DNA of 37,854 nt from JBMNOU01 sp050943215 (GTDB lineage: Bacteria; Bacillota; Clostridia; Christensenellales; SZUA-584), in assembly GCA_050943215.1 (NCBI GenBank), contig JBMNOU010000012.1, positions 1-37,854 on the forward strand, given 5' to 3'. The notes under the pieces were generated by a model that was given only the letters and a program-made list of their open reading frames with translations, was not told the origin of the DNA and searched no databases. Positions 16,112 through 23,765 of the stretch are shown piece by piece. Both the position numbers and the translations under genes were made by a program. Positions within the stretch are counted from its first letter, which is position 1, and each line of letters begins with the position of its first letter.

Positions 16112-19100
16112 ATGTCAGTTAAACAAACGATTGATGGAAATACTGCTGCTGCCCATGTGGCATATGCGTTTTCGGATGTGGGAGCAATCTATCCTATCAC
16201 GCCATCATCGCCCATGGCAGAAATATGTGACGAATGGGCAGCCCATGGCAGAAAAAACATATTCGGGCAAAAAATGCGGATCGCTGAAATGCAGTCCGAA
16301 GGTGGTGCGGCGGGAGCTGTTCATGGCTCTCTCGTTGCAGGAGCGTTTACGTCTACATTTACTGCATCACAGGGATTGTTGTTGATGATCCCGAACATGT
16401 ATAAAATATCCGGAGAACTGCTGCCCTGCGTTTTTCATGTTACAGCCAGAAGCCTTGCGACGCATGCGTTGTCTATATTTGGGGATCAGAGCGACGTGAT
16501 GGCTGCAAGACAGACAGGGTTTGCGATGCTCGCGTCTGGCAGCATCCAGGAAGTTATGGACTTAGCAGCCGTTTCCCATCTGTCTACTTTAAAGGCAAAG
16601 ATTCCTTTCGTTCATTTCTTCGATGGGTTTAGGACATCCCATGAGATCCAAAAGATTGAGCTGCTAGATTACGAAAAACTCGCGGAACTTGCTGATAAGG
16701 AAGCGATCGCCGACTTTAGAAAACGCGCGATGAATCCGGATCGCCCCCATCTGCAGGGTACTGCCCAAAACCCGGATATCTACTTCCAGAACAGAGAAGC
16801 CGCCAATAAATATTATGACGCCGCGCCCGGCATTGTAGAGCAGGCAATGGAGGATTTCTACAGGGCGTTTGGTAGAAAGTATAATCTATTTGATTATGTG
16901 GGAGCGCCCGATGCAGACCGTATCGTGATACTGATGGGTAGCGGATGTGAAGCAGCCGAAGAAACGGTCAACTATCTTAACTCCAGGGGCGAAAAAGTAG
17001 GAGCCATTAAGGTCCGTCTTTACCGTCCGTTTAGCGCTAAGCATTTCCTTGCAGCTTTGCCAAAGAGCGTAAAGAAAATCGCTGTTCTTGACAGGACTAA
17101 AGAACCAGGCGCCGCAGGGGAACCTTTATATCAGGATGTAGTTACCGTACTTGCTGAAGCAGGCAGCGATATCAAAGTCGTCGGTGGTCGATATGGCCTA
17201 TCCTCTAAAGAGTTTACTCCGTCAATGGTCAATGCCGTGTTTGACAACTTAGCCGGTGCAATGAAAAACCATTTTACAGTGGGTATCAATGATGACGTAA
17301 CAAATCTCAGCCTCGATTTTTCGAACAAAATCGACGCGGCACCCGAAGGAACATACAGGTGCAAATTCTACGGGCTTGGATCAGACGGTACCGTGGGCGC
17401 CAACAAAAACTCGATAAAGATTATTGGCGAACATACCGATATGTATGTACAGGCATTCTTTGCATACGATTCAAAGAAATCTGGAGGCCTTACCGTATCG
17501 CACCTTCGTTTCGGTAAAAAACCGATACAGTCGACGTATCTGATTGACGTAGCCGATCTTATCGCATGCCATAATCCTTCATATGTTACGCTGCTCGATA
17601 TGCTGGCAGACATTAAGGAAGGAGGCATCTTCCTTCTCAACTCTTCATGGACGCTTGAGGATATGGAAAGAGAGCTTCCGGCCTTCATGAAAAACGAAAT
17701 TGCAAAGAAAAAGGTGAGATTCTTTAACGTCGATGCTATTAAGCTGGCTAATAAGGCAGGTATGGGAGGCAGGATTAACACAGTCATGCAAGCGGCGTTC
17801 TTCAAGATCGCCGGTATTATACCCGAAGAAGACGCGATTAATTATATGAAACAAGCGGTAAAAAAGACTTACGGCAAAAAAGGCGACAAGATTGTGAATA
17901 TGAACAACATAGCCATCGATCTCGGCGCCGAGGGCCTTGAAGAAATCAAATATCCAGCAAGCTGGGCAGATACCCAAGACGGCGCTGCTTTCGCCAAACC
18001 GCCGGAAGACGCGGGTGATTTCTATAAGAGCGTATTATTCCCGATTATACTGCAAAAGGGCGATGAATTGCCTGTATCCGCTTTTGATCCAAGAGGGTTC
18101 TTCCCGACAGGCACAACCCAGTATGAAAAACGCGGTATCGCGGTAAACGTTCCTGACTGGATACCCGAAAACTGTATTATGTGCAATCAATGCTCGTTTA
18201 TCTGTCCGCATGCAACGATCAGGCCTTTTTTGGCCGACGAAGAGTCGCTTAAAAATGCGCCTGACAGCTATATAACAAAAGATACAAGAAGCAAAGACCT
18301 GGCCGGGTTGAAATTTAGAATGCAGCTGACGCCATATGACTGCACAGGCTGCGGAAACTGCGCAGACATATGCCCCGCAAAAGAAAAGGCGCTTGTGATG
18401 CGGCCGCTTTCAGAACTGGGCCAAAGGGAAGATGCCAACTGGGAGTTCGCGAAAAAGCTTCCTAAACCCGACGTCAAAATCAACAAGGCTACCGTTATCG
18501 GCTCTCAATATCAGCAGCCGCTGTTCGAATTCTCGGGTGCGTGCGCGGGCTGTGGCGAGACACCGTATATCAAGCTGATTACCCAGCTTTTCGGGGATAG
18601 GATGATGGTCGCCAATGCAACAGGCTGTTCGTCCATCTACAGCGGCAACACACCGACCTGTCCATATACCAAAAACGCCGAAGGGCGCGGACCGGCCTGG
18701 GCAAACTCGCTGTTTGAGGATAATGCCGAGTTCGGTTTCGGAATGAACCTGGGTGTTGTGCAGCGGCGGGCCAAGCTGAAAGATACTGTCCGTGAGGCAA
18801 TCGATGTCTGCAAAGGAGAGATAAAAGACGCACTCTCGATCTGGCTTGAAAATGCAAATGACGGTGATAAGTCAAAAGAGTGTGCAGCTGTTTTAACGGC
18901 AATGCTTCCGGCAGCCATCGAAAAAGCATCAGCAAAAGAAAAGGAGCTGCTGATAAATATATTTGATAACAAAGATCTGCTGATTAAAAAATCGATATGG
19001 ATATTCGGTGGAGATGGCTGGGCTTATGATATCGGCTATGGCGGACTCGACCATGTGCTCGCAATGGGCGAAGACGTCAACATCCTTGTACTCGATACAG

Positions 19101-19630
19101 AAGTCTACTCGAATACGGGAGGCCAGGCAAGCAAATCCACGCCCACCGGGTCGGTTGCAAAGTTTGCTGCGGTAGGCAAGCGCACAAAGAAAAAAGACCT
19201 AGGTGCTATCGCAATGACTTACGGTTATGTCTATGTGGCACAGACTTCAATGGGAGCAAACCATAACCAGCTAATAAAAGCTTTGACAGAGGCGGAAAAG
19301 TATGACGGACCTTCGCTGATCATTGCGTATTCTCCCTGCATCAACCACGGCATCAATATGGGCAAATCACAGGCGCAAGAGAAACGTGCAGTGGAAGCGG
19401 GTTACTGGCATCTGTACCGCTTTAATCCGGAACTCAAAAAGGACGGCAAGAATCCGTTTATTCTAGATAGCAAAGCGCCTTTAGTGAGCTATCAGGACTT
19501 TATCAAAAGCGAAATCCGGTATAAAACGCTTCAGCAACAATTCCCAGAGGTTGCAGAAAAACTTTTCGCTATTGCAGAAGCAGAAGCGAAAGAACGCTAT
19601 CAATATTACAAAAAGCTTTCTGAATCTTAA
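16112..19630 (+). CDS. nifJ: Pyruvate:ferredoxin (flavodoxin) oxidoreductase, single-chain
   Basis: Oxidises pyruvate with CoA to acetyl-CoA and CO2, reducing ferredoxin; cytoplasmic. From the ATG at 16112 it has 1172 residues, the usual size of the fused homodimeric enzyme. GGAGG (16101-16105) is 6 nt from this ATG; an in-frame ATG at 16031 upstream lacks a site and was rejected. Order: domain I with YPITPSSPMAE and the SEGGAAGAVHG loop, domain II, the CoA-binding and linker regions, a two-cluster ferredoxin domain (CIMCNQCSFICP from about 688; CTGCGNCADICP from about 744), then the TPP domain with GACAGCGETPY (about 808), GDGWAYDIGYGGLDH (about 967) and DTEVYSNTGGQ. Provides reduced ferredoxin for the Rnf complex encoded upstream. 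Confidence 0.98.
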   Translation: MSVKQTIDGNTAAAHVAYAFSDVGAIYPITPSSPMAEICDEWAAHGRKNIFGQKMRIAEMQSEGGAAGAVHGSLVAGAFTSTFTASQGLLLMIPNMYKISGELLPCVFHVTARSLATHALSIFGDQSDVMAARQTGFAMLASGSIQEVMDLAAVSHLSTLKAKIPFVHFFDGFRTSHEIQKIELLDYEKLAELADKEAIADFRKRAMNPDRPHLQGTAQNPDIYFQNREAANKYYDAAPGIVEQAMEDFYRAFGRKYNLFDYVGAPDADRIVILMGSGCEAAEETVNYLNSRGEKVGAIKVRLYRPFSAKHFLAALPKSVKKIAVLDRTKEPGAAGEPLYQDVVTVLAEAGSDIKVVGGRYGLSSKEFTPSMVNAVFDNLAGAMKNHFTVGINDDVTNLSLDFSNKIDAAPEGTYRCKFYGLGSDGTVGANKNSIKIIGEHTDMYVQAFFAYDSKKSGGLTVSHLRFGKKPIQSTYLIDVADLIACHNPSYVTLLDMLADIKEGGIFLLNSSWTLEDMERELPAFMKNEIAKKKVRFFNVDAIKLANKAGMGGRINTVMQAAFFKIAGIIPEEDAINYMKQAVKKTYGKKGDKIVNMNNIAIDLGAEGLEEIKYPASWADTQDGAAFAKPPEDAGDFYKSVLFPIILQKGDELPVSAFDPRGFFPTGTTQYEKRGIAVNVPDWIPENCIMCNQCSFICPHATIRPFLADEESLKNAPDSYITKDTRSKDLAGLKFRMQLTPYDCTGCGNCADICPAKEKALVMRPLSELGQREDANWEFAKKLPKPDVKINKATVIGSQYQQPLFEFSGACAGCGETPYIKLITQLFGDRMMVANATGCSSIYSGNTPTCPYTKNAEGRGPAWANSLFEDNAEFGFGMNLGVVQRRAKLKDTVREAIDVCKGEIKDALSIWLENANDGDKSKECAAVLTAMLPAAIEKASAKEKELLINIFDNKDLLIKKSIWIFGGDGWAYDIGYGGLDHVLAMGEDVNILVLDTEVYSNTGGQASKSTPTGSVAKFAAVGKRTKKKDLGAIAMTYGYVYVAQTSMGANHNQLIKALTEAEKYDGPSLIIAYSPCINHGINMGKSQAQEKRAVEAGYWHLYRFNPELKKDGKNPFILDSKAPLVSYQDFIKSEIRYKTLQQQFPEVAEKLFAIAEAEAKERYQYYKKLSES

Positions 19631-19647
19631 ACCTGAATCAAAAGTAC

Positions 19648-19678
19648 AAAACTCCCCGTACCATTTACGGGGAGTTTT
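19648..19678. terminator. Bidirectional terminator between nifJ and acoB
   Basis: 13-bp perfect inverted repeat AAAACTCCCCGTA / TACGGGGAGTTTT with a 5-nt loop, midway between the convergent stops at 19630 and 19697. A/T flanks give a U-tract on both strands. Confidence 0.92.
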
Positions 19679-19696
19679 ATTGTCTAGCCGTATCTG

Positions 19697-20671
19697 TTAT
19701 TTTATTAGCGATCTTATTGTATGCGTTACCGTCTCCACCGTCGGAACGGCGTTTCGCTCAAGCTCACGTGAATAAGGTATAGGGATATCAAGGCCGCAAA
19801 CACGTTTGATAGGCGCTTTCAAATACTGAAACAACTCTTCCGCAATCACCGCCGCTATCTCGCCGCCAAACCCACCTGTCCGACATGCCTCATGTACGAT
19901 CACCACCCGACCCGTCTTCTTTACAGATGCAACCAGCGACTGCTTATCTAGTGGCCTTAACGTCATTAAATCAACAACCTCTATGCTGATCCCCTCTTTT
20001 GCAAAGTTTTCCGCCACTTCAAGACATAGCGGTACCATCCGGCCATACACGATGATCGTGAGGTCGCTGCCCTCTTTTTTAATATCTGCCTGGCCAAGCG
20101 GTATGATATATTCTTCTTCCGGCACAGGCCCAGCCTGTTTATAAAGCAGCTTCTGTTCAAGAAAAACAACAGGGTTATCGTCCCTGATTGCTGCCTTTAA
20201 AAGCCCCTTTGCATCATATGGCGTGGACGGCACAACCACCTTTAATCCGGGTATGTGACAGAACCACGCTTCTAGGCTCTGGCTATGCTGTGCTGCAGCA
20301 CCCGTACCGCTTCCGCTTGCCGTACGGAGCACCATCGGCACTTTTGCCTGGCCGCCAAACATATAGTGTATCTTTGCAGCCTGATTGACAAGCTGATCCA
20401 TCGCTATCGTCGTAAAATCCGAAAACATAATCTCGGCGATTGGACGCATACCCGCAACGGCGGCCCCTACAGCGGCTCCCGTAATTGCCGCTTCGGATAT
20501 TGGCGTATCCATCACGCGCCCGGCACCAAATTCTTCAAACATGCCAGCGCTGACTCCAAAAGCGCCTCCGTAAATCCCGACATCTTCTCCCATCAGAAAA
20601 ACATCCGGGTTTTTTCTCATTTCTTCGCTCATCGCCTCATTGAGTGCTTTTGCATATGTAATCTGTCTCAT
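19697..20671 (-). CDS. acoB: 2-oxo acid/acetoin dehydrogenase E1 component, beta subunit
   Basis: With the alpha subunit it forms a thiamine-diphosphate-dependent heterotetramer that decarboxylates pyruvate or a branched 2-oxo acid, or cleaves acetoin, and passes the acyl group to a lipoyl E2. The 324 residues are standard: NEAMSEEMRKNPDVFLMGEDVG near the start, DTPISEAAITGAAVGAA (about 55-71) with the Glu that activates TPP, QHSQSLEAWFCHIPGLKVVVPS (split around residue 140) and the C-terminal transketolase domain with HEACRTGGFGGEIAA. A GAGGG precedes the ATG, 13 nt after acoA. No E2 or E3 gene follows; the unit ends at the shared terminator. Acetoin versus pyruvate specificity cannot be read from sequence, so the symbol is provisional. 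Confidence 0.9.
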   Translation of the reverse strand: MRQITYAKALNEAMSEEMRKNPDVFLMGEDVGIYGGAFGVSAGMFEEFGAGRVMDTPISEAAITGAAVGAAVAGMRPIAEIMFSDFTTIAMDQLVNQAAKIHYMFGGQAKVPMVLRTASGSGTGAAAQHSQSLEAWFCHIPGLKVVVPSTPYDAKGLLKAAIRDDNPVVFLEQKLLYKQAGPVPEEEYIIPLGQADIKKEGSDLTIIVYGRMVPLCLEVAENFAKEGISIEVVDLMTLRPLDKQSLVASVKKTGRVVIVHEACRTGGFGGEIAAVIAEELFQYLKAPIKRVCGLDIPIPYSRELERNAVPTVETVTHTIRSLIK

Positions 20672-20684
20672 GTTTTAACCCTCA

Positions 20685-21635
20685 TTACGCGTAGACGCCG
20701 TCTAATATCGTGTCAACAGACGGGTCTGGGCTGTTTTGCGCAAACCTCAATGCATTTTCTATATCCAAAGAAGTCTGCGTGTCGATGGAATCAAGCTCAT
20801 TATTAGTAAATCCATTATCTAGCATATACGCCCTCATCCGAATGATCGGATCTTTTGCATGCCATTCGGATATCTCGCGCTCAGTCCTGTATACACCCGT
20901 ATCACTTTTGGAATGCCCGGAGATTCGGTATGTATCACAGACAAGCATCATCGGCCCGTTGTTCGCGACATATTCCCGAGCTTGTTTTGCCGCTTGGTAC
21001 ACGGCGATAACGTCATTTCCATCTACTGTTTTTGACGGAAAGCCGTATGCGCATGCGCGGTCTGCAATATTGTCAATATTCATTGACCGCGATATATGCA
21101 TAGACATACCGTACTGGTTATTTTCGCACACAAAAAGTACAGGAAGCTTCCACACCGAAGCAAGGTTTGCCGCTTCATGAAAACTCCCCTCGTTTGAAGC
21201 GCCGTCTCCGAAAAAGCAGGCGACAATCCCGCTGCCTTTCTTCTTTAAGGCGATTGCCGCGCCGGTCGCAATGCCGCATCCCCCACCAACGACACCGTTT
21301 TCGCCAAGATTGCCATTTGCAATATCCGCTATATGCATAGAGCCACCTCTTCCCTTGCAGCATCCCGTTTCTTTGCCGAGAAACTCAGCCATCATCGAAT
21401 TTATATCAATACCCCTTGATATGCAATGGCCATGCCCTCTATGCGTTGACGTTATCATATCAGCATTGTTAAGCGCGAGGCATACACCCGCTGCCGTTGC
21501 CTCTTGTCCCACATAAAGATGCGTTGTTCCGTGAACGCCGCCCTTTGCAAAAAGCTGTGCTGCAGTCTCTTCAAACTTTCTCGTATGATACATCTTGATC
21601 AGCATATTTTTCAAAATCTTTTTATTCAGACTCAA
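20685..21635 (-). CDS. acoA: 2-oxo acid/acetoin dehydrogenase E1 component, alpha subunit
   Basis: TPP-binding subunit of the same E1 enzyme. About 316 residues from a TTG at 21635. The TPP/Mg2+ motif runs from GDGASNEGSFHEAANLA to CENNQYGMS (about 155-195); other marks are HLYVGQEATAAGVC, STHRGHGHCISRGID and the phosphorylation-loop region TYRISGHSKSDTGVYRT. I prefer the TTG at 21635 because GGAGGAG (21641-21647) lies 5 nt ahead; the ATG at 21656 and TTG at 21674 have no ribosome-binding site. First gene of a two-gene unit with a good promoter and striking upstream repeats. Closest in style to AcoA/PdhA of Firmicutes; specificity undetermined. Confidence 0.9.
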   Translation of the reverse strand: MSLNKKILKNMLIKMYHTRKFEETAAQLFAKGGVHGTTHLYVGQEATAAGVCLALNNADMITSTHRGHGHCISRGIDINSMMAEFLGKETGCCKGRGGSMHIADIANGNLGENGVVGGGCGIATGAAIALKKKGSGIVACFFGDGASNEGSFHEAANLASVWKLPVLFVCENNQYGMSMHISRSMNIDNIADRACAYGFPSKTVDGNDVIAVYQAAKQAREYVANNGPMMLVCDTYRISGHSKSDTGVYRTEREISEWHAKDPIIRMRAYMLDNGFTNNELDSIDTQTSLDIENALRFAQNSPDPSVDTILDGVYA

Positions 21636-21692
21636 GCCTTCTCCTCCGATAGTCATTTTAATTGTCGTAATCAATATTTTACAGAATTATTC

Positions 21693-21707
21693 TTACCTTT
21701 AAGGTAA
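21693..21707 (-). promoter_or_regulatory. Palindrome at the acoAB transcription start
   Basis: TTACCTT-T-AAGGTAA, a perfect 7-1-7 dyad covering about +7 to +21 of the predicted acoA transcript. It could be a repressor operator or a stabilising 5' hairpin. Confidence 0.5.
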
Positions 21708-21720
21708 CAAACATAGGTTT

Positions 21721-21749
21721 ATTTTATGTGTCTTAATGAGCGATGTCAA
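21721..21749 (-). promoter_or_regulatory. SigA-type promoter of acoAB
   Basis: On the minus strand TTGACA (21744-21749), exact 17-nt spacer, TAAAAT (21721-21726). Start near 21714, leader about 80 nt. There is no sigma-54 -24/-12 signature, unlike the Bacillus aco operon. Confidence 0.75.
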
Positions 21750-21797
21750 TAATTATTTTTATGATTATCAATAATTTATTTTTAATTATCAATAATT
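21746..21797 (-). repeat. Three phased AATTATTGA repeats upstream of the acoAB promoter
   Basis: AATTATTGA occurs at 21746-21754, 21768-21776 and 21789-21797 (minus strand), 22 and 21 bp apart, or two helical turns. The two distal copies extend to the dyad ATTAT-TG-ATAAT; the proximal one runs into the -35 box. Same-face spacing next to a promoter suggests cooperative regulator binding, though intrinsic A-tract bending is an alternative. Confidence 0.6.
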
Positions 21798-22039
21798 TAC
21801 CCGAACCAAATAAAATCTAACCTCCTTATTGCTCTAGCAAAGGCCCCACGAACCCTATACCTATCCGTTGTGGCAATTGACAAGTGCGTATCCCTATAAA
21901 TGATGTTTTGCTTTTACAACAAGGAACATGATTGACAAGAAAAACGTAACCTTTTTAATTTATTTGCAGTTTTTTGCGCACCAATATCTGGCCATTCAAT
22001 CGCAGTGTAATCAGTAAAAAACGCTTATCCCGATTTTTA
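21798..22039. other. Non-coding stretch between acoA control region and ogg
   Basis: Together with the acoA leader and control sites this makes about 400 bases without a gene. Here I see no convincing reading frame on either strand. A weak A/T-flanked stem right after the ogg stop (about 22016-22037, T-run on the minus strand) may terminate ogg. Confidence 0.4.
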
Positions 22040-22897
22040 TTACTTTCCGTTAGGCAGCATATGCCTGTTGTTTCTTGCATAATGAAAAAGATACTGCTGA
22101 GCGATTCCCGCATACTTGCCGAATTGGTTGTCTACAAATTCCATAAGATTCGCATCGTTCTTGCCTTGATATCCATATACCCCGGACAGTACTCGACGCA
22201 TCCAGACATCCGCCGGAAAAGCCTCGGTAAATCCGAGTGAATACAGCGCAACACAATCAGCAACTTTCGGCCCTACACCGTTAAGAGTCATCAGCTTTTG
22301 ACGTGCTGCCTTATAAGGCATGCCATAAAGGTCATCCAAATTAAACCCGTCCGCAACCGATTTTGCCGCAGAAACAATATATGCTGCCCGGTATCCGGCA
22401 CCGCAAGCCTCTACGTCTTTAACGCTAAGCGAAGAGAGCACATCGACCGATGGAAAATCGCATTCGTCCCCGATACGAGCACCATACCTTTCGCATAGCG
22501 TATCGATGATATGTGAAATGCGCGCTACGTTATTGTTCGAAGAAATAATGAACGATATCAGCGTCTCAAACGGTGGTTGGCGCAGCACCCGGATACCGTG
22601 TGCAAAATCTATGCCCTGCTGCAAAAAAGCATCGTGCGCATACATCTGCTTGATCGCGCCATAATCACGCTCCAGATCAAAATAGCGGATAAAATCTACA
22701 CCCGCGCTCTCGTCCACACCAAAAAGCGTGACGTCTCTGCCTGTTTGCTCTGCATAGACCTCCCGGCCCAGCGCAATGCCAAAGAACCCGTTGCTTTTCT
22801 TTTTCCACCGGAACGCCTGCCCGCAGGTAAGGCACTGCTCAAGTGAAAAGTGCCTCGTTCCACGGATAATCATATTGCCATTCTTATAAACCGTCAT
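22040..22897 (-). CDS. ogg: 8-oxoguanine DNA glycosylase/AP lyase, Ogg1 type
   Basis: Removes 8-oxoguanine opposite cytosine and nicks the abasic site. The 285 residues have the OGG N-terminal domain (FSLEQCLTCGQAFRWKK, about 18-34), the SFIISSNNNVARI strand-helix (115-127) that matches eukaryotic OGG1, and the helix-hairpin-helix LNGVGPKVADCVALYSLG, with catalytic Lys211 and Asp230 in PADVW. AGGGG stands 6 nt before the ATG. It follows rpmA but lies beyond a terminator; a promoter is not obvious. A tiny frame MFEAIWAF with its own GGAG lies just upstream (22926 to 22900), probably chance. An OGG1-like enzyme rather than Fpg/MutM is the less usual bacterial form but is known in Clostridia. 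Confidence 0.92.
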   Translation of the reverse strand: MTVYKNGNMIIRGTRHFSLEQCLTCGQAFRWKKKSNGFFGIALGREVYAEQTGRDVTLFGVDESAGVDFIRYFDLERDYGAIKQMYAHDAFLQQGIDFAHGIRVLRQPPFETLISFIISSNNNVARISHIIDTLCERYGARIGDECDFPSVDVLSSLSVKDVEACGAGYRAAYIVSAAKSVADGFNLDDLYGMPYKAARQKLMTLNGVGPKVADCVALYSLGFTEAFPADVWMRRVLSGVYGYQGKNDANLMEFVDNQFGKYAGIAQQYLFHYARNNRHMLPNGK

Positions 22898-22975
22898 GTT
22901 AAACCCCTAAAATGCCCAAATTGCTTCGAACATTCTTTTTCTCCATCCTATATAAGTCTAGTTATTCTTCCTAAT

Positions 22976-23006
22976 TAAAAACAGGCCCCGCGAAAACAAG
23001 GCCTGT
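22976..23006 (-). terminator. Terminator of the rplU-rpmA unit
   Basis: ACAGGCC (22981-22987) pairs with GGCCTGT (23000-23006) around a 12-nt loop; on the minus strand this is followed by TTTTTAATT, 14 nt after the rpmA stop. Confidence 0.8.
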
Positions 23007-23020
23007 CGTCTGTGCACGTA

Positions 23021-23275
23021 TTAGTTCGGATATACGCTAACCTGTTTTTTGTCTCTTCCCTTGCGCTCAAATTTAACATTGCCGTCAACGAGAGAAAACA
23101 GCGTATCGTCTCTGCCAATCCCAACATTGTTACCCGGATAAATTCTTGTTCCTCTCTGGCGAACAAGTATGTTCCCAGCAATTACAAACTGTCCGTCGCC
23201 GCGTTTTACGCCAAGCCGTTTGCTCTCGCTGTCTCTTCCGTTTCGGGAACTACCCACACCTTTTTTATGTGCCAC
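23021..23275 (-). CDS. rpmA: 50S ribosomal protein L27 (short N-terminus)
   Basis: Large-subunit protein whose N-terminal tail reaches the peptidyl-transferase centre. I place the start at the GTG at 23275, giving an 84-residue protein that begins MAHKKGVGSSRNGRDSESK, because GAGGTG lies 6 nt upstream; a GTG at 23284 would add only three residues (MRK-V). Most Firmicutes L27 proteins carry about nine extra N-terminal residues ending in a phenylalanine-rich site that the protease Prp removes. Neither start choice supplies such an extension here, and no prp (ysxB) gene lies between rplU and rpmA, where it usually sits. The protein is therefore of the E. coli-like, already mature form. Confidence 0.97.
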   Translation of the reverse strand: MAHKKGVGSSRNGRDSESKRLGVKRGDGQFVIAGNILVRQRGTRIYPGNNVGIGRDDTLFSLVDGNVKFERKGRDKKQVSVYPN

Positions 23276-23306
23276 TTTTCGCACCTCGCTTTCAACTTAA
23301 GGATTG

Positions 23307-23645
23307 TTACTCTTCCACCGCTTTTTTGTCTTCCTTGCCCGAAGATATGCTTGTTATCTTTATCTTTGTAAACGGTTGTCTATGCCCTTGCTTTTTACGA
23401 TAGTTTCTCTTTGGCTTATATTTAAAAATGACAACCTTTTTCTCTTTGCCGTGTTCTAAAACCTTGGCTCTTACCTTTGCGCCTTTTACCGTAGGCGTGC
23501 CGATCTTCACGTCGTCCCCGTCCGACACCACAAGCGCATCAAAACTTATCAGTTTACCAGGCTCCTGCGGCAGTTTTTCGACAAATACGATATCGCCTTT
23601 CTGCGCCTTATATTGTTTCCCGCCTGTCTCAAAAATCGCATACAT
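23307..23645 (-). CDS. rplU: 50S ribosomal protein L21
   Basis: Binds 23S rRNA domain I. 112 residues: MYAIFETGGKQYKAQKGD start, then the conserved VVSDGDDVKIGTPTVKGA and KYKPKRNYRKKQGHRQPFTKIKI, with an acidic tail. Strong Shine-Dalgarno GAGGAGG. Preceded by a structured leader and its own promoter, followed after a short gap by rpmA. Confidence 0.98.
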   Translation of the reverse strand: MYAIFETGGKQYKAQKGDIVFVEKLPQEPGKLISFDALVVSDGDDVKIGTPTVKGAKVRAKVLEHGKEKKVVIFKYKPKRNYRKKQGHRQPFTKIKITSISSGKEDKKAVEE

Positions 23646-23731
23646 GCTGCTTCTACCTCCTCTTCCCAGTCTCGCCGTAATGGTATCCGCTATGTACCGG
23701 AATTTAAACGACCACTTCCGCGCGGCTCAGC
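23646..23731 (-). ncRNA. L21 ribosomal protein leader
   Basis: The 85-nt transcript segment before rplU is GC-rich with short pairable blocks and ends GCGAGACTGGGAAGAGGAGG, which resembles the 3' part of the L21 leader known from Firmicutes as a presumed autoregulatory element. Recognised by eye; a covariance-model hit would settle it. Confidence 0.55.
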
Positions 23732-23736
23732 TAAAA

Positions 23737-23765
23737 ATAGTATCACAATTTATCCGTTATGTCAA
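23737..23765 (-). promoter_or_regulatory. SigA-type promoter of rplU-rpmA
   Basis: TTGACA (23760-23765), exact 17-nt spacer, TACTAT (23737-23742) on the minus strand. The -35 overlaps the stop codon of rng, so rplU-rpmA can be made independently of rng. Confidence 0.8.

Noticed and set aside
21746..21797. CRISPR-like array
   Set aside because: The repeat unit is only about 9-12 nt with 12-13 nt gaps and three copies, so it is operator-like rather than CRISPR.
22900..22926. Eight-codon frame MFEAIWAF with a GGAG site just before ogg
   Set aside because: Too short to judge, no attenuator-like hairpin and no codon bias suggesting a leader peptide; likely chance.
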